From Vibrio sinaloensis (lineage in GTDB: Bacteria > Pseudomonadota > Gammaproteobacteria > Enterobacterales > Vibrionaceae): 64,000 bases of DNA. This document shows positions 55,903-64,000 of the stretch, one piece after another; the stretch's first letter is position 1, and every line of letters starts with the position of its first letter. The position numbers and the translations under genes were made by a program. The notes beneath the pieces are model-generated. The model was not told where the DNA came from. It saw nothing but the letters and a program-made list of their open reading frames with translations, and searched no databases. The DNA is taken from contig NZ_JWLV01000009.1 of the NCBI RefSeq assembly GCF_000808535.1, positions 186,001-250,000 on the forward strand. The letters are read 5' to 3'.

Positions 55903-58020
55903 ATGAGCGCAGAAAAACTCTACATCGAAAAGGAACTGAGCTGGTTATCATTCAATGAGCGAGTCCTCCAAGAAGCGGCAGACAAAGACGTACCCTTGAT
56001 TGAGAGAATTCGTTTTTTAGGTATATTCTCCAATAACTTAGATGAGTTCTATAAAGTCAGATTCGCCGACGTTAAACGCCGAATTTTGATTAACCAAGAG
56101 CGTGGCGGCAATGATAATTCCAAACACCTGCTGACGAAAATGCAGACCAAAGCGCTGCGACTCAATGAACGTTTTGATGAGCTCTACGCAGACTTGATCA
56201 GAGAGATGGCGAGACGTCGAATCTTTCTCGTAAACGAGACGCAGCTGGATGAAGTGCAACAAAAGTGGGTCAAAAAATATTTCAGTAATGAGGTGCTTCC
56301 GCATATCACCCCACTGTTACTCCGTGAAGATATCGATGTGCTGCAGTTCCTCAAAGATGAATACGCCTACATCGCTGTCGATTTACATAAGGAAGAACAG
56401 AGCGATTACGCGCTTATTGAAATCCCCACCGATCACCTACCGCGCTTTGTTATGGTTCCGGAACAAAAGGGCAAGCGGCGCAAAACCATCATCTTACTCG
56501 ACAACATTATTCGTTACTGCTTAGACGAACTGTTTAGTGGCTTCTTCGATTACGACGAGCTCAATGGCTACGCCGTGAAAATGACTCGCGACGCCGAATA
56601 CGACCTGAGCCATGAAGTGGAACACAGTCTGCTTGAACAAATGTCTGAGGGGTTAAGTCAGCGCCTGACCGCGATGCCAGTGCGTTTCGTTTATGAACGT
56701 GATATGCCAAGCGAAATGCTCGATTTCTTATGTGATAAATTGCAAATCTCCAACTACGACAGTTTGATCCCTGGTGGTCGCTATCACAACTTCAAAGACT
56801 TTATTGGCTTCCCTAACGTTGGACGTGACTACCTCGAAAACAAACCTCTGCCGCCGATGAAATGCGCCGACTTCGACGGCTATGCCAACAAGTTCGATGC
56901 GATCAAAAATCAAGATATTCTGCTCTACTACCCATACCACACCTTTGAACATATCTCTGAATTGGTGCGCCAAGCTTCATTCGACCCTAAGGTTCTGAGC
57001 ATCAAAATCAACATTTACCGTGTCGCAAAACACTCTCGTTTGATGAACTCGCTCATCGATGCGGTTCACAACGGTAAACAGGTCACCGTGGTAGTTGAGC
57101 TGCAAGCGCGTTTCGACGAAGAAGCCAACATCGAGTGGGCGCGAATCCTCACCGACGCGGGTGTACACGTCATTTTCGGCGCGCCCGGTTTGAAGATTCA
57201 CTCAAAACTTCTTCTCATCAGCCGCCGTGAAGAAGAAGAGATCGTACGCTACGCTCACATTGGTACAGGTAACTTCCACGAAAAAACCGCTCGCATCTAC
57301 ACTGATTTTGCCCTGCTAACCGCGGACCCAGAAATCACCAATGAGGTGCGTAGCGTCTTCGGTTACATTGAAAACCCATACCGCCCCGTAAAATTTGAAC
57401 ATCTGATTGTGTCACCACGCAACTCGCGCAAGCAGTTATATCGTCTTATTGATGGAGAGATTGCCAACGCGAAAATCGGTAAACCGGCGTCAATCACTTT
57501 GAAAGTGAACAACTTGGTGGATAAGGGGCTTATCAACAAACTCTATGGCGCGAGCGCTTCTGGGGTCGAAGTGAATATGATCATTCGCGGAATGTGTTCT
57601 CTGGTTCCGGGGGTCGAAGGGATCAGTGACAACATCAAAATCATCAGTATCGTTGACCGCTTCTTAGAGCATCCTAGAGTGCTCGTTACACACAACGATG
57701 GTGACCCGCAAGTTTACATCTCGTCCGCCGACTGGATGACTCGCAACATCGATCACCGTATTGAAGTGACCGCACCAGTTCGTGACCCACGTCTTAAACA
57801 ACGCATTATTGATATCATTAACATTCACTTTACCGATACAGTAAAGGCGCGTTGGATAGACAAAGAAATGAGCAATACCTATGTTCCGCGTGGAAATCGC
57901 AAGAAACTTCGCTCACAAATTGCCATTTACGACTATCTTAAACAAGTAGAGAAACAAACGAAAAATCAAAAACGTAAACAGCAGTCGGAGAGTTATGACT
58001 CAAGCACAGGAAATTCGTGA
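55903..58020 (+). CDS. ppk: Polyphosphate kinase 1
   Basis: A 705-residue enzyme that polymerises ATP gamma-phosphate into polyphosphate. Active-site His433 (KIHSKL) and His452 ([20 protein letters not shown]), 19 residues apart as in E. coli (435/454), are both present. N-terminal ([13 protein letters not shown]) and head domains are normal. AAGG stands upstream of the ATG. It is divergent from the pst operon and overlaps ppx by 26 bp. Confidence 0.98.
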   Translation: MSAEKLYIEKELSWLSFNERVLQEAADKDVPLIERIRFLGIFSNNLDEFYKVRFADVKRRILINQERGGNDNSKHLLTKMQTKALRLNERFDELYADLIREMARRRIFLVNETQLDEVQQKWVKKYFSNEVLPHITPLLLREDIDVLQFLKDEYAYIAVDLHKEEQSDYALIEIPTDHLPRFVMVPEQKGKRRKTIILLDNIIRYCLDELFSGFFDYDELNGYAVKMTRDAEYDLSHEVEHSLLEQMSEGLSQRLTAMPVRFVYERDMPSEMLDFLCDKLQISNYDSLIPGGRYHNFKDFIGFPNVGRDYLENKPLPPMKCADFDGYANKFDAIKNQDILLYYPYHTFEHISELVRQASFDPKVLSIKINIYRVAKHSRLMNSLIDAVHNGKQVTVVVELQARFDEEANIEWARILTDAGVHVIFGAPGLKIHSKLLLISRREEEEIVRYAHIGTGNFHEKTARIYTDFALLTADPEITNEVRSVFGYIENPYRPVKFEHLIVSPRNSRKQLYRLIDGEIANAKIGKPASITLKVNNLVDKGLINKLYGASASGVEVNMIIRGMCSLVPGVEGISDNIKIISIVDRFLEHPRVLVTHNDGDPQVYISSADWMTRNIDHRIEVTAPVRDPRLKQRIIDIINIHFTDTVKARWIDKEMSNTYVPRGNRKKLRSQIAIYDYLKQVEKQTKNQKRKQQSESYDSSTGNS

Positions 58021-59494
58021 TGTTGCTGCGATAGACCTTGGTTCCAACAGTTTCCATATGGTGGTAGCTCGTGTCGTCGACCAAGATTTACAACTCGTTA
58101 GCCGCCACAAACAGCGTGTTCACCTCGCTTCAGGCCTTGATGCGCAAAAAAATTTAGACAATGCCGCCATTGAACGTGGGCTTGAATGCTTAGCCATGTT
58201 TGCTGAACGCCTGCAAGGGTTTGACGTCGAAAACGTCCGCATAGCCGCCACCCATACATTGCGCCAAGCAAACAACGCGCACATTTTCCTCCAACGAGCG
58301 AAAGAGGTATTGCCCTTCCCCATCGAAGTGATCCCGGGTGTCGAAGAAGCCCGTCTGATCTATTTAGGTGTCGCGCATACCCAACCAGAATCCGACTCCA
58401 AACTGGTCGTTGATATCGGCGGTGGCAGTACGGAGATGATCATAGGCAAAGGGTTCGAGCCAGAGCTTATCAACAGCAAACAGATGGGCTGCGTGAGCTA
58501 CACCAACCGTTATTTCGCAAACGGCAAACTGTCCAAAAAGAACTTTGCGCAGGCTACCCTTGCCGCCGAACAGCGTCTTGAATCCATTGCATCACGCTAC
58601 CGTAAAAAAGGTTGGGACATCGCTTTTGGTTCTTCAGGAACCATCAAAGCTATCCGTGAAGTGTTGATTGGCATGGGCCATGATGATGGCATTGTCACCA
58701 GCAAACGCCTAGACAAACTGATTGAAAAGTTGTGTGAGTGGCAAACCATTGATGAGATCGAACTTGATGGTTTAACACCTGAAAGAAAACCGGTTTTTGC
58801 TGCTGGCGTCGCCATTTTGTCTGCCATTTTCAAAGCGCTCAAGATTTCAGAAATGCACTTTTCTCAAGGCGCATTGAGAGAGGGCTTACTGTTTGAGATG
58901 GAAGACAACTTCAAGCGTTCGGATATTCGTATGCGAACCACCGAAAATCTGGCCAGTAAGCATCTAGTGGATTTAGAGCATGCCGCGCGCGTCAAAGGAC
59001 AAGCGCAAGAGTTTCTGCAACAAGTCCACCAAGTCTTGGGCATAAAACGCAGCTCTGAGCTGTTTGACTTGCTTGACTGGGGAGCATTACTGCACGAAGT
59101 CGGCTTAAGTATCAGCTTGCAAGCGTTTCACCGTCATTCCGCGTATATTTTGCGCCATACCTACATGCCCGGCTTCAACCAAGAACAGCAACGCGTGTTA
59201 GCGATGTTAGTACGATTCCAACGTAAAGCCCTTAAACTTCACGAGATGGAAGAGTTCTCGCTATTCAAGAAGAAAGATGTTATCGGCTTAATCCGCGTCT
59301 TGCGACTGGCGATTTTAGTCCACGGTCAGCGCAATGATGACCCACTTCCGGAGCTTGAGTTGTCGATTGAAGGAGATACATGGACACTCACCTCAAAAGA
59401 TGAGCAGTGGCTGCAAAACAACCTTCTGCTTCACGCTGACCTGATGACAGAACAGCAACAGTGGGAAAATGCTGGGTGGGCGTTAAACTTTTAA
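57995..59494 (+). CDS. ppx: Exopolyphosphatase
   Basis: A 499-residue enzyme of the Ppx/GppA family that removes terminal phosphate from polyphosphate. The actin-like nucleotide-fold motifs are [17 protein letters not shown] at the start and [14 protein letters not shown]; the C-terminal HD-like domain has [21 protein letters not shown]. The start lies inside the end of ppk1, with GGAG just before it, so the two are cotranscribed and translationally coupled, as in E. coli. GppA is the main alternative, but the neighbour is decisive. Confidence 0.96.
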   Translation: MTQAQEIRDVAAIDLGSNSFHMVVARVVDQDLQLVSRHKQRVHLASGLDAQKNLDNAAIERGLECLAMFAERLQGFDVENVRIAATHTLRQANNAHIFLQRAKEVLPFPIEVIPGVEEARLIYLGVAHTQPESDSKLVVDIGGGSTEMIIGKGFEPELINSKQMGCVSYTNRYFANGKLSKKNFAQATLAAEQRLESIASRYRKKGWDIAFGSSGTIKAIREVLIGMGHDDGIVTSKRLDKLIEKLCEWQTIDEIELDGLTPERKPVFAAGVAILSAIFKALKISEMHFSQGALREGLLFEMEDNFKRSDIRMRTTENLASKHLVDLEHAARVKGQAQEFLQQVHQVLGIKRSSELFDLLDWGALLHEVGLSISLQAFHRHSAYILRHTYMPGFNQEQQRVLAMLVRFQRKALKLHEMEEFSLFKKKDVIGLIRVLRLAILVHGQRNDDPLPELELSIEGDTWTLTSKDEQWLQNNLLLHADLMTEQQQWENAGWALNF

Positions 59495-59502
59495 ACCTGA
59501 GT

Positions 59503-59528
59503 GACCGCTAACTGATCGGTTAGCGGTC
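59503..59528. terminator. Inverted repeat between ppx and pstS
   Basis: GACCGCTAAC and GTTAGCGGTC form a perfect 10-bp stem with a 6-base loop between the convergent genes; it includes the pstS stop codon. No clear T-tract. Confidence 0.55.
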
Positions 59529-60476
59529 GCGCTTAATGCCCACTTTCTTGAGCTCTTGCTCTGCTAGTTCTGCGGAAATAGGAATGTAACCATCCTTCTT
59601 CACCAACGCTTGCCCCTGCACCGAGAAAATGAAACGAATGAACTCTCGTTCGATGGGAGAAAGTGGTTTAGAGGGATGCTTATTCACGTAAACATAAAGG
59701 TAACGTGAAAGTGGGTACTTACCTGAAAGAATATTCTCTTGGCTTGCTTGTATGTAGTCGGTGCCATTTTTGGCTACTGGCAGCAACTTTACTCCCGACA
59801 CCTGATAGCCGACCCCAGAATAGCCAATGGTGTTGATAGCAGAAGCCACCGACTGTACCACAGAAGCCGATCCAGGCTGCTCATTGACGCTGTTCTTAAA
59901 GTCACCACCACACAAAGCATTGTTCTTAAAGTAACCATACGTTCCTGATACGGAATTACGGCCAAACAACTGAATGCTACGCTTTGCCCATTGATAATCT
60001 AACCCCAACTCTGACCACGTCTCGACAGGCGCATTAGCACCGCAACGCAGCGTGGCAGAGAATATACTATCGAGCTGAGAGAAGTTCAGCCCTTTGATCG
60101 GATTGTCTCGATGAACAAAAATGCCGATCGCATCGATCGCGACGCGTAGCTCTGTCGGCTTATAACCATGTGCCCGCTCAAACGCTTCGATTTCTCGATT
60201 TCGCATCGGGCGACTCATCGGGCCAAATTGTGCCGTGCGTTCGGTCAAGGCTGGCGGTGCAGTCGAAGAACCAGACGCTTGAACCTGACCATAAACGCTC
60301 GGGTACTGCTGCTTAAACTCTTCAACCCAAAGCGTTGTCATGCCAGCGAGCGTGTCGGATCCTACACTGGTCAAAGTGCCTGTGACGCCCGGCACTTTAG
60401 TGTACTCAGACAATTGAGCTGCATGAGCAGAAAGAGCCAAAACAGAAGATAGAATTGTAGTAAGCACTAACTTCAT
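59520..60476 (-). CDS. pstS: Phosphate-binding protein PstS
   Basis: A 318-residue periplasmic phosphate-binding protein. A signal peptide ends near ALSAHAAQ; mature motifs are GSDTLAGMTTLWVEEF, GSSTAPPALTERTAQFGPMSR (a phosphate-binding loop, shown here as part of a longer segment) and RNSVSGTYGYF. The length and SGSST-type loop match the vibrio-type PstS. Its ATG overlaps the phoR stop by one base, so phoB-phoR-pstS form an operon separate from pstCAB-phoU. Confidence 0.92.
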   Translation of the reverse strand: MKLVLTTILSSVLALSAHAAQLSEYTKVPGVTGTLTSVGSDTLAGMTTLWVEEFKQQYPSVYGQVQASGSSTAPPALTERTAQFGPMSRPMRNREIEAFERAHGYKPTELRVAIDAIGIFVHRDNPIKGLNFSQLDSIFSATLRCGANAPVETWSELGLDYQWAKRSIQLFGRNSVSGTYGYFKNNALCGGDFKNSVNEQPGSASVVQSVASAINTIGYSGVGYQVSGVKLLPVAKNGTDYIQASQENILSGKYPLSRYLYVYVNKHPSKPLSPIEREFIRFIFSVQGQALVKKDGYIPISAELAEQELKKVGIKRDR

Positions 60477-61774
60477 TAACTCACCACCAAACGCTGTGGC
60501 AAGATAAATGAGAACTTACTCCCCACTCCGACTTCACTCTGAATTTCTAGATGAGAATCGTGGTGGGTCAACGCATGCTTCACAATGGCTAGGCCAAGAC
60601 CACTACCACCAGTATCGCGAGAACGTGCTTTATCAACTCGGTAGAAACGCTCTGTTAAGCGATGCAAGTGTTGGGGCTCGATACCATCACCTTTATCTTC
60701 CACTTCTAAATGCGCGCCTTGGGGTGTTTGATACCAGCGGACGTAAACCTCAGCGCCAGCGGGCGTATACTTCACGGCATTGTAAACAAGGTTAGATATC
60801 GCACTGCGCAGTTGGTCCTCATCGGCAAACACTCGCAATCCAGTATCAACTTCAAATCGGAGTTGGTGCCCCTGTTCGCCACTAAGGCTCGCGGCCTCTT
60901 TTTCAAGCACATCGAGCATTGCAGGCACATTCACGACTTCATCGAGCTCGTGCATCGGCGCCGCTTCAATCTTGGACAAGGTCAGCAGTTGGTTCACCAA
61001 ACTGTTCATTCGGTTGAGCTGCTCCGTCATCACTCCGTGAGCTTTCGGCCACATAGGCCCAACGACCATATCTGGGTCTTCCGTCATCTCGAGATAACCT
61101 TGCAGTACCGTCATTGGCGTGCGCAGCTCATGGGAGACATTGGCAAAGAAGTTGCGACGCATACCCTCAAGTTGCTTAAGCTGAGTCACATCACGTACCA
61201 CCATCAGGTGCTCGCCTTCTGTGTAAGGCACAATACGCAACTCGAGCATACGCTCAACATTGAGTGGCGAACGCATTTCGAGTGGCTCGGCGAAATTCTG
61301 TTTATTGAGGTACTTAATAAAGTCTGGCGTGCGGATCAAATTTGAGATGGGCTGACCCGTATCATCGGGCCATTTAAAGCCTAAGAGATGCTGTGCGAGC
61401 TTATTACACCACACAATGTTGCCTTCGCTACGAAAAACCACGACTGCATCGGGCAGAGATTCAGCACCGTTGCGAAAACGGCGAATAAGATTGGTCAGCT
61501 CTTTGCGCTTTTTGCGTTGGCGCTGCTGTAAGCGGTAGATGCCATTAAAAAGCGACTCCCAGTTTCCAGACCCTGAAGGTGGCGTTAGGCGCTTTTCATC
61601 CCACAACCAAGCGGACAAGCGCATTTGATTATGCAAGTGCCATCCGAGCTGCAATACCGTTGCTGCCAACAGCAACCAAGGCATGTAACCAAAAATCCAG
61701 CCCACGATAACCCAAGGGGCGTAAAAAAAAGCCAGCTCCCAGGCTAGCTTCTTCCAAGTTAACCGCTCTACCAC
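60476..61774 (-). CDS. phoR: Phosphate-regulon sensor kinase PhoR
   Basis: A 432-residue inner-membrane histidine kinase. Two adjacent hydrophobic helices lie at about 12-46, a charged linker and PAS domain at about 95-195, and phospho-acceptor His215 in [19 protein letters not shown]. Catalytic motifs include [32 protein letters not shown] and [14 protein letters not shown]. As expected for PhoR there is no large periplasmic domain; input comes from PhoU/Pst. It lies 32 bp after phoB. Confidence 0.97.
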   Translation of the reverse strand: MVERLTWKKLAWELAFFYAPWVIVGWIFGYMPWLLLAATVLQLGWHLHNQMRLSAWLWDEKRLTPPSGSGNWESLFNGIYRLQQRQRKKRKELTNLIRRFRNGAESLPDAVVVFRSEGNIVWCNKLAQHLLGFKWPDDTGQPISNLIRTPDFIKYLNKQNFAEPLEMRSPLNVERMLELRIVPYTEGEHLMVVRDVTQLKQLEGMRRNFFANVSHELRTPMTVLQGYLEMTEDPDMVVGPMWPKAHGVMTEQLNRMNSLVNQLLTLSKIEAAPMHELDEVVNVPAMLDVLEKEAASLSGEQGHQLRFEVDTGLRVFADEDQLRSAISNLVYNAVKYTPAGAEVYVRWYQTPQGAHLEVEDKGDGIEPQHLHRLTERFYRVDKARSRDTGGSGLGLAIVKHALTHHDSHLEIQSEVGVGSKFSFILPQRLVVS

Positions 61775-61806
61775 CTAATACTCCGTGTTTCGAATTCGTC
61801 TCTCAA

Positions 61807-62496
61807 TTACGCTTTGGTCGAGAAACGGTAGCCTGCACCGCGCACTGTTTGGATCAGCTTATCATGACCGGCGGCTTCTAAGGCTTTACGTAAACGACGA
61901 ATGTGAACATCAACAGTACGATCTTCGACATACACGTTGGTGCCCCATACGTTGTTAAGCAATTGCTCACGACTGTACACGCGCTCTTGGTGCGTCATAA
62001 AGAAGTGCAACATTTTAAATTCAGTCGGTCCCATATCGAGCGCTTCATCATTCGCGGTCACGCGGTGAGAAACGGGGTCTAATTTAAGACCTTGGACATC
62101 AATGACGTCTTCTAGCGCCGTCGGTGTAACGCGACGAATCACCGCTTTTAGTCGAGCCACCAGCTCTTTCGGTGAAAATGGCTTAGTAATGTAATCATCC
62201 GCACCCACTTCCAAGCCGCGAACTTTGTCTTCCTCTTCACCACGCGCAGTCAACATCACGACTGGGATATTACGCGTCAGCTCTTCACGCTTCATGTGCT
62301 TAATGAAGTTGATACCACTGCCACCAGGTAGCATCCAATCTAGCAGTACTAGATCTGGGAAGGGTTCAGCCAATTTAGTTACCGCAGAGTCGTAATCTTC
62401 CGCTTCTACTGCTTGGTAACCTTTTTGCTCAAGAACAAAGCATAGCATTTCGCGAATTGGCGCTTCGTCTTCAACAACCAGAATCCTTCTAGACAT
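61807..62496 (-). CDS. phoB: Phosphate-regulon response regulator PhoB
   Basis: A 229-residue OmpR-family regulator that activates pho genes under phosphate starvation. The receiver has acidic D10/E11, phospho-acceptor Asp53 ([11 protein letters not shown]), and Lys in [11 protein letters not shown]. The winged-helix domain (about 130-229) contains [13 protein letters not shown] and [15 protein letters not shown] PhoB-like box upstream indicates autoregulation. Confidence 0.98.
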   Translation of the reverse strand: MSRRILVVEDEAPIREMLCFVLEQKGYQAVEAEDYDSAVTKLAEPFPDLVLLDWMLPGGSGINFIKHMKREELTRNIPVVMLTARGEEEDKVRGLEVGADDYITKPFSPKELVARLKAVIRRVTPTALEDVIDVQGLKLDPVSHRVTANDEALDMGPTEFKMLHFFMTHQERVYSREQLLNNVWGTNVYVEDRTVDVHIRRLRKALEAAGHDKLIQTVRGAGYRFSTKA

Positions 62497-62557
62497 AATT
62501 GAATAACCTTTGTTTTAGTTGAATTTAATCGGGCATTAACCCTTTGCAACGATAAGC

Positions 62558-62591
62558 ATTATTACTAGCAATTATGACACTTTTGTGACCT
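62558..62591 (-). promoter_or_regulatory. PhoB box and -10 before phoB
   Basis: On the minus strand AGGTCACAAAAGTGTCAT (62574-62591) matches the Pho box at 14 of 18 positions, and AATAAT (62558-62563) lies exactly 10 bp downstream. Autoactivation of phoBR is well known. Confidence 0.7.
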
Positions 62592-62703
62592 TTGAAAACA
62601 AATTTTCATATAACTTTCATCCCACTATTGTGTGTTTGCAGTAAGACAAACTCGACAAAAGTCTTTATGATTAGCTGCAATTTTTAAGGTATAGAGAAAG
62701 AGT

Positions 62704-63618
62704 ATGTGGTTTAAAAACTGTCTGGTATATCGTTTTAACCGTGAAATCGAATTCAATGCAGATCAACTAGAAAAGCAGTTAGCTGAGTTTCGTTTTACCC
62801 CATGTGGCAGCCAAGATAAGCAAAAATTTGGCTGGGTTACAGCGATGGGTAAACATGGCGACATGATGACTCACGTCTCTGAAAACCGCATTCTTGTGTG
62901 TGCCAAAAAAGAAGAAAAAATGCTGCCTGCGTCAGTAATCAAAGATTCATTGAACGCAAAAATTGAAGCGATGGAAGCACAAGAAGGTCGCCCTCTTAAA
63001 AAGAAAGAGAAAGACAATCTAAAAGACGACATCGTGATGGATTTGCTGCCACGTGCATTTAGCCGCAGCAGCCACACATATGTGCTCATCCTGCCAAAAG
63101 AAGGCTTTATTCTGGTTGACGCAAGCAGCTCGAAGAAAGCTGAAGATGTACTAGCTCTGCTGCGCAAAACCATGGGTAGCCTACCTGTTGTGCCTGCAAT
63201 CCCTGAAAAGCCGATTGAAAACACGCTGACAGAGTGGGTCAAAACGGGTGAAACACCCGTTGGCATCCAAATGCTTGATGAAGCTGAACTTAAGTCAGTA
63301 CTCGAAGAAGGCGGCGTGATCCGTTGTAAGAAACAAGAACTGACCGCCGATGAAATTCGCAGCCATATCGAAGCGGATAAGATGGTGACCAAGCTGGCGA
63401 TTTGGTGGCAAGAGCGTATCGAGTTTATTCTGGCAGAAGATGGCAGTATCAAACGCCTGAAATTCTCAGATGAACTGAAAGATCAAAACGATGATATTCC
63501 TCGCGAAGATCAAGCGGCTCGCTTCGATGCAGATTTTTCTCTAATGTGCGGTGAGTTCAGTGCCTTCTTACCAAACTTGTACGAGTGCTTAGGCGGTTTG
63601 CCTCACCCTAACGCTTAA
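62704..63618 (+). CDS. rdgC: Recombination-associated protein RdgC
   Basis: A 304-residue ring-forming DNA-binding protein that restrains RecA. Start [17 protein letters not shown] and motifs [17 protein letters not shown] and [15 protein letters not shown] are as in the family; length equals that of E. coli RdgC (303). It is divergent from phoB. Confidence 0.96.
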   Translation: MWFKNCLVYRFNREIEFNADQLEKQLAEFRFTPCGSQDKQKFGWVTAMGKHGDMMTHVSENRILVCAKKEEKMLPASVIKDSLNAKIEAMEAQEGRPLKKKEKDNLKDDIVMDLLPRAFSRSSHTYVLILPKEGFILVDASSSKKAEDVLALLRKTMGSLPVVPAIPEKPIENTLTEWVKTGETPVGIQMLDEAELKSVLEEGGVIRCKKQELTADEIRSHIEADKMVTKLAIWWQERIEFILAEDGSIKRLKFSDELKDQNDDIPREDQAARFDADFSLMCGEFSAFLPNLYECLGGLPHPNA

Positions 63619-63628
63619 CTTCTCTTTA

Positions 63629-63652
63629 AGGTGCTCGACCCGTCGGGCACCT
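63629..63652 (+). terminator. Hairpin downstream of rdgC
   Basis: AGGTGC ... GCACCT with an inner CGAC/GTCG pair, ten bases after the stop; no T-tract follows. Confidence 0.45.
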
Positions 63653-63782
63653 GCTTGCCAATTCCCTCACCGTAGTCATGGACTTTTTCCTAGTCACAAG
63701 TCACATTTTGGCGTAAAATTTGCGCCCCCGATCCCATCTGGTGGGTTCGGCCTGACTTGAGATCAGATTAAGAGAATTACAC

Positions 63783-64000
63783 ATGACTGAGAAAGCATTC
63801 GTACCTGAGCTACTGTCACCTGCAGGTAGCCTTAAAAACATGCGTTACGCATTTGCCTACGGCGCAGACGCGGTATACGCAGGCCAACCTCGTTACAGCC
63901 TTCGCGTACGTAACAACGAGTTCAACCACGAAAACCTAAAAATCGGTATCGATGAAGCTCATGCCCTAGGAAAAAAGCTTTACGTGGTATGTAACATCCA
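63783..64000 (+). CDS. trhP: U32-family tRNA hydroxylation protein TrhP/YegQ (partial, N-terminus)
   Basis: The first 72 codons of a gene cut by the right edge. The translation (PELLSPAGSLKNMRYAFAYG, then DAVYAGQPRYSLRVRNNEF) is almost the same as E. coli YegQ/TrhP from memory. This peptidase-U32-like protein takes part in the hydroxylation of uridine-34 of tRNA (ho5U). The catalytic and Cys residues lie beyond the window. Confidence 0.9.
   Translation, partial: MTEKAFVPELLSPAGSLKNMRYAFAYGADAVYAGQPRYSLRVRNNEFNHENLKIGIDEAHALGKKLYVVCNI

Noticed and set aside
60710..61345. A 211-codon plus-strand ORF
   Set aside because: It is antisense to the intact phoR gene, with no ribosome site and no recognisable domain.
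62871..63452. A 193-codon minus-strand ORF
   Set aside because: It lies within rdgC in antisense, is Ser-rich from codon bias of the complement and has no motif.
1..64000. Search for tRNA/rRNA genes, insertion sequences, attachment sites or phage genes
   Set aside because: No transposase, integrase, inverted-repeat pair flanking a gene, or tRNA-like sequence was recognised. A dedicated tRNA and Rfam scan could overturn this.

Overview
The window is chromosomal DNA of a Vibrio or very close relative (Gammaproteobacteria). The evidence is gene content and order, not a database search: a TonB2-type ttpC/exbB2 pair behind a DUF3450 gene, a GH19 chitinase next to guaA-guaB, a DUF2850 protein beside argA, and a phoU-pstBAC / ppk-ppx / pstS-phoR-phoB block in the order I recall from Vibrio cholerae. 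The species cannot be resolved. I recognise no rRNA, tRNA, insertion sequence, prophage, integron or CRISPR array. Almost all the DNA is intact core-genome coding sequence; only exbB2 (left edge) and yegQ/trhP (right edge) are cut.

Layout. 1-2.4 kb: end of a TonB2 energy-transduction operon (minus). 2.5-9.4 kb: a pentapeptide-repeat K+ channel, a LysR regulator divergent from a D-amino-acid dehydrogenase, an alanine:Na+ symporter, an acetate/succinate-type transporter and an uncharacterised lipoprotein. 9.5-14.7 kb: secreted GH19 chitinase, then guaB-guaA (GMP synthesis). 14.7-16.3 kb: xseA and the zinc-ribbon gene yfgJ. 16.6-20.6 kb: a CitAB/DcuSR-type two-component system divergent from an SLC13/DASS carboxylate transporter, apparently inserted between yfgJ and der. 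20.6-29.9 kb: alanyl-tRNA editing protein, der, bamB, yfgM, hisS, ispG, rodZ, rlmN, the same order as the E. coli guaB-to-rlmN region. 30.1-44.4 kb: csdE, tcdA, mltA, DUF2850, argA, a 59-codon small ORF, recD, recB, recC, which follows the E. coli csdE-to-recC region but without csdA, amiC and ptrA. 44.6-50.3 kb: a TDT-family transporter with divergent LysR gene, SOS gene yebG, cutC, polyphosphate kinase 2 with a LysR gene, and a small outer-membrane-type protein. 50.3-62.5 kb: phosphate/polyphosphate block. 62.7-64 kb: rdgC and yegQ.

How the genes work together. The strongest functional unit is the phosphate region. PhoR/PhoB sense phosphate limitation; PstS captures phosphate; unusually large PstC and PstA plus PstB import it; PhoU links transport to signalling; PPK1 and PPX make and degrade polyphosphate, and PPK2 lies 8 kb away. 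PhoB-box-like sites can be read in front of pstC, ppk1 and phoB, so the unit looks self-regulated. Other readable control sites are tandem ARG boxes before argA, a PurR-like operator before guaA, a LexA-like box before yebG and a CRP-like site before the alanine symporter.

I did not find a convincing new defence or mobile system. The features most worth a second look are the Cys/His-motif plus pentapeptide K+ channel, the large extra domains of PstC/PstA, the small ORF at 34787-34966, the non-coding stretch between recC and recB, and a hairpin that would hide an upstream start of the DUF3450 gene.
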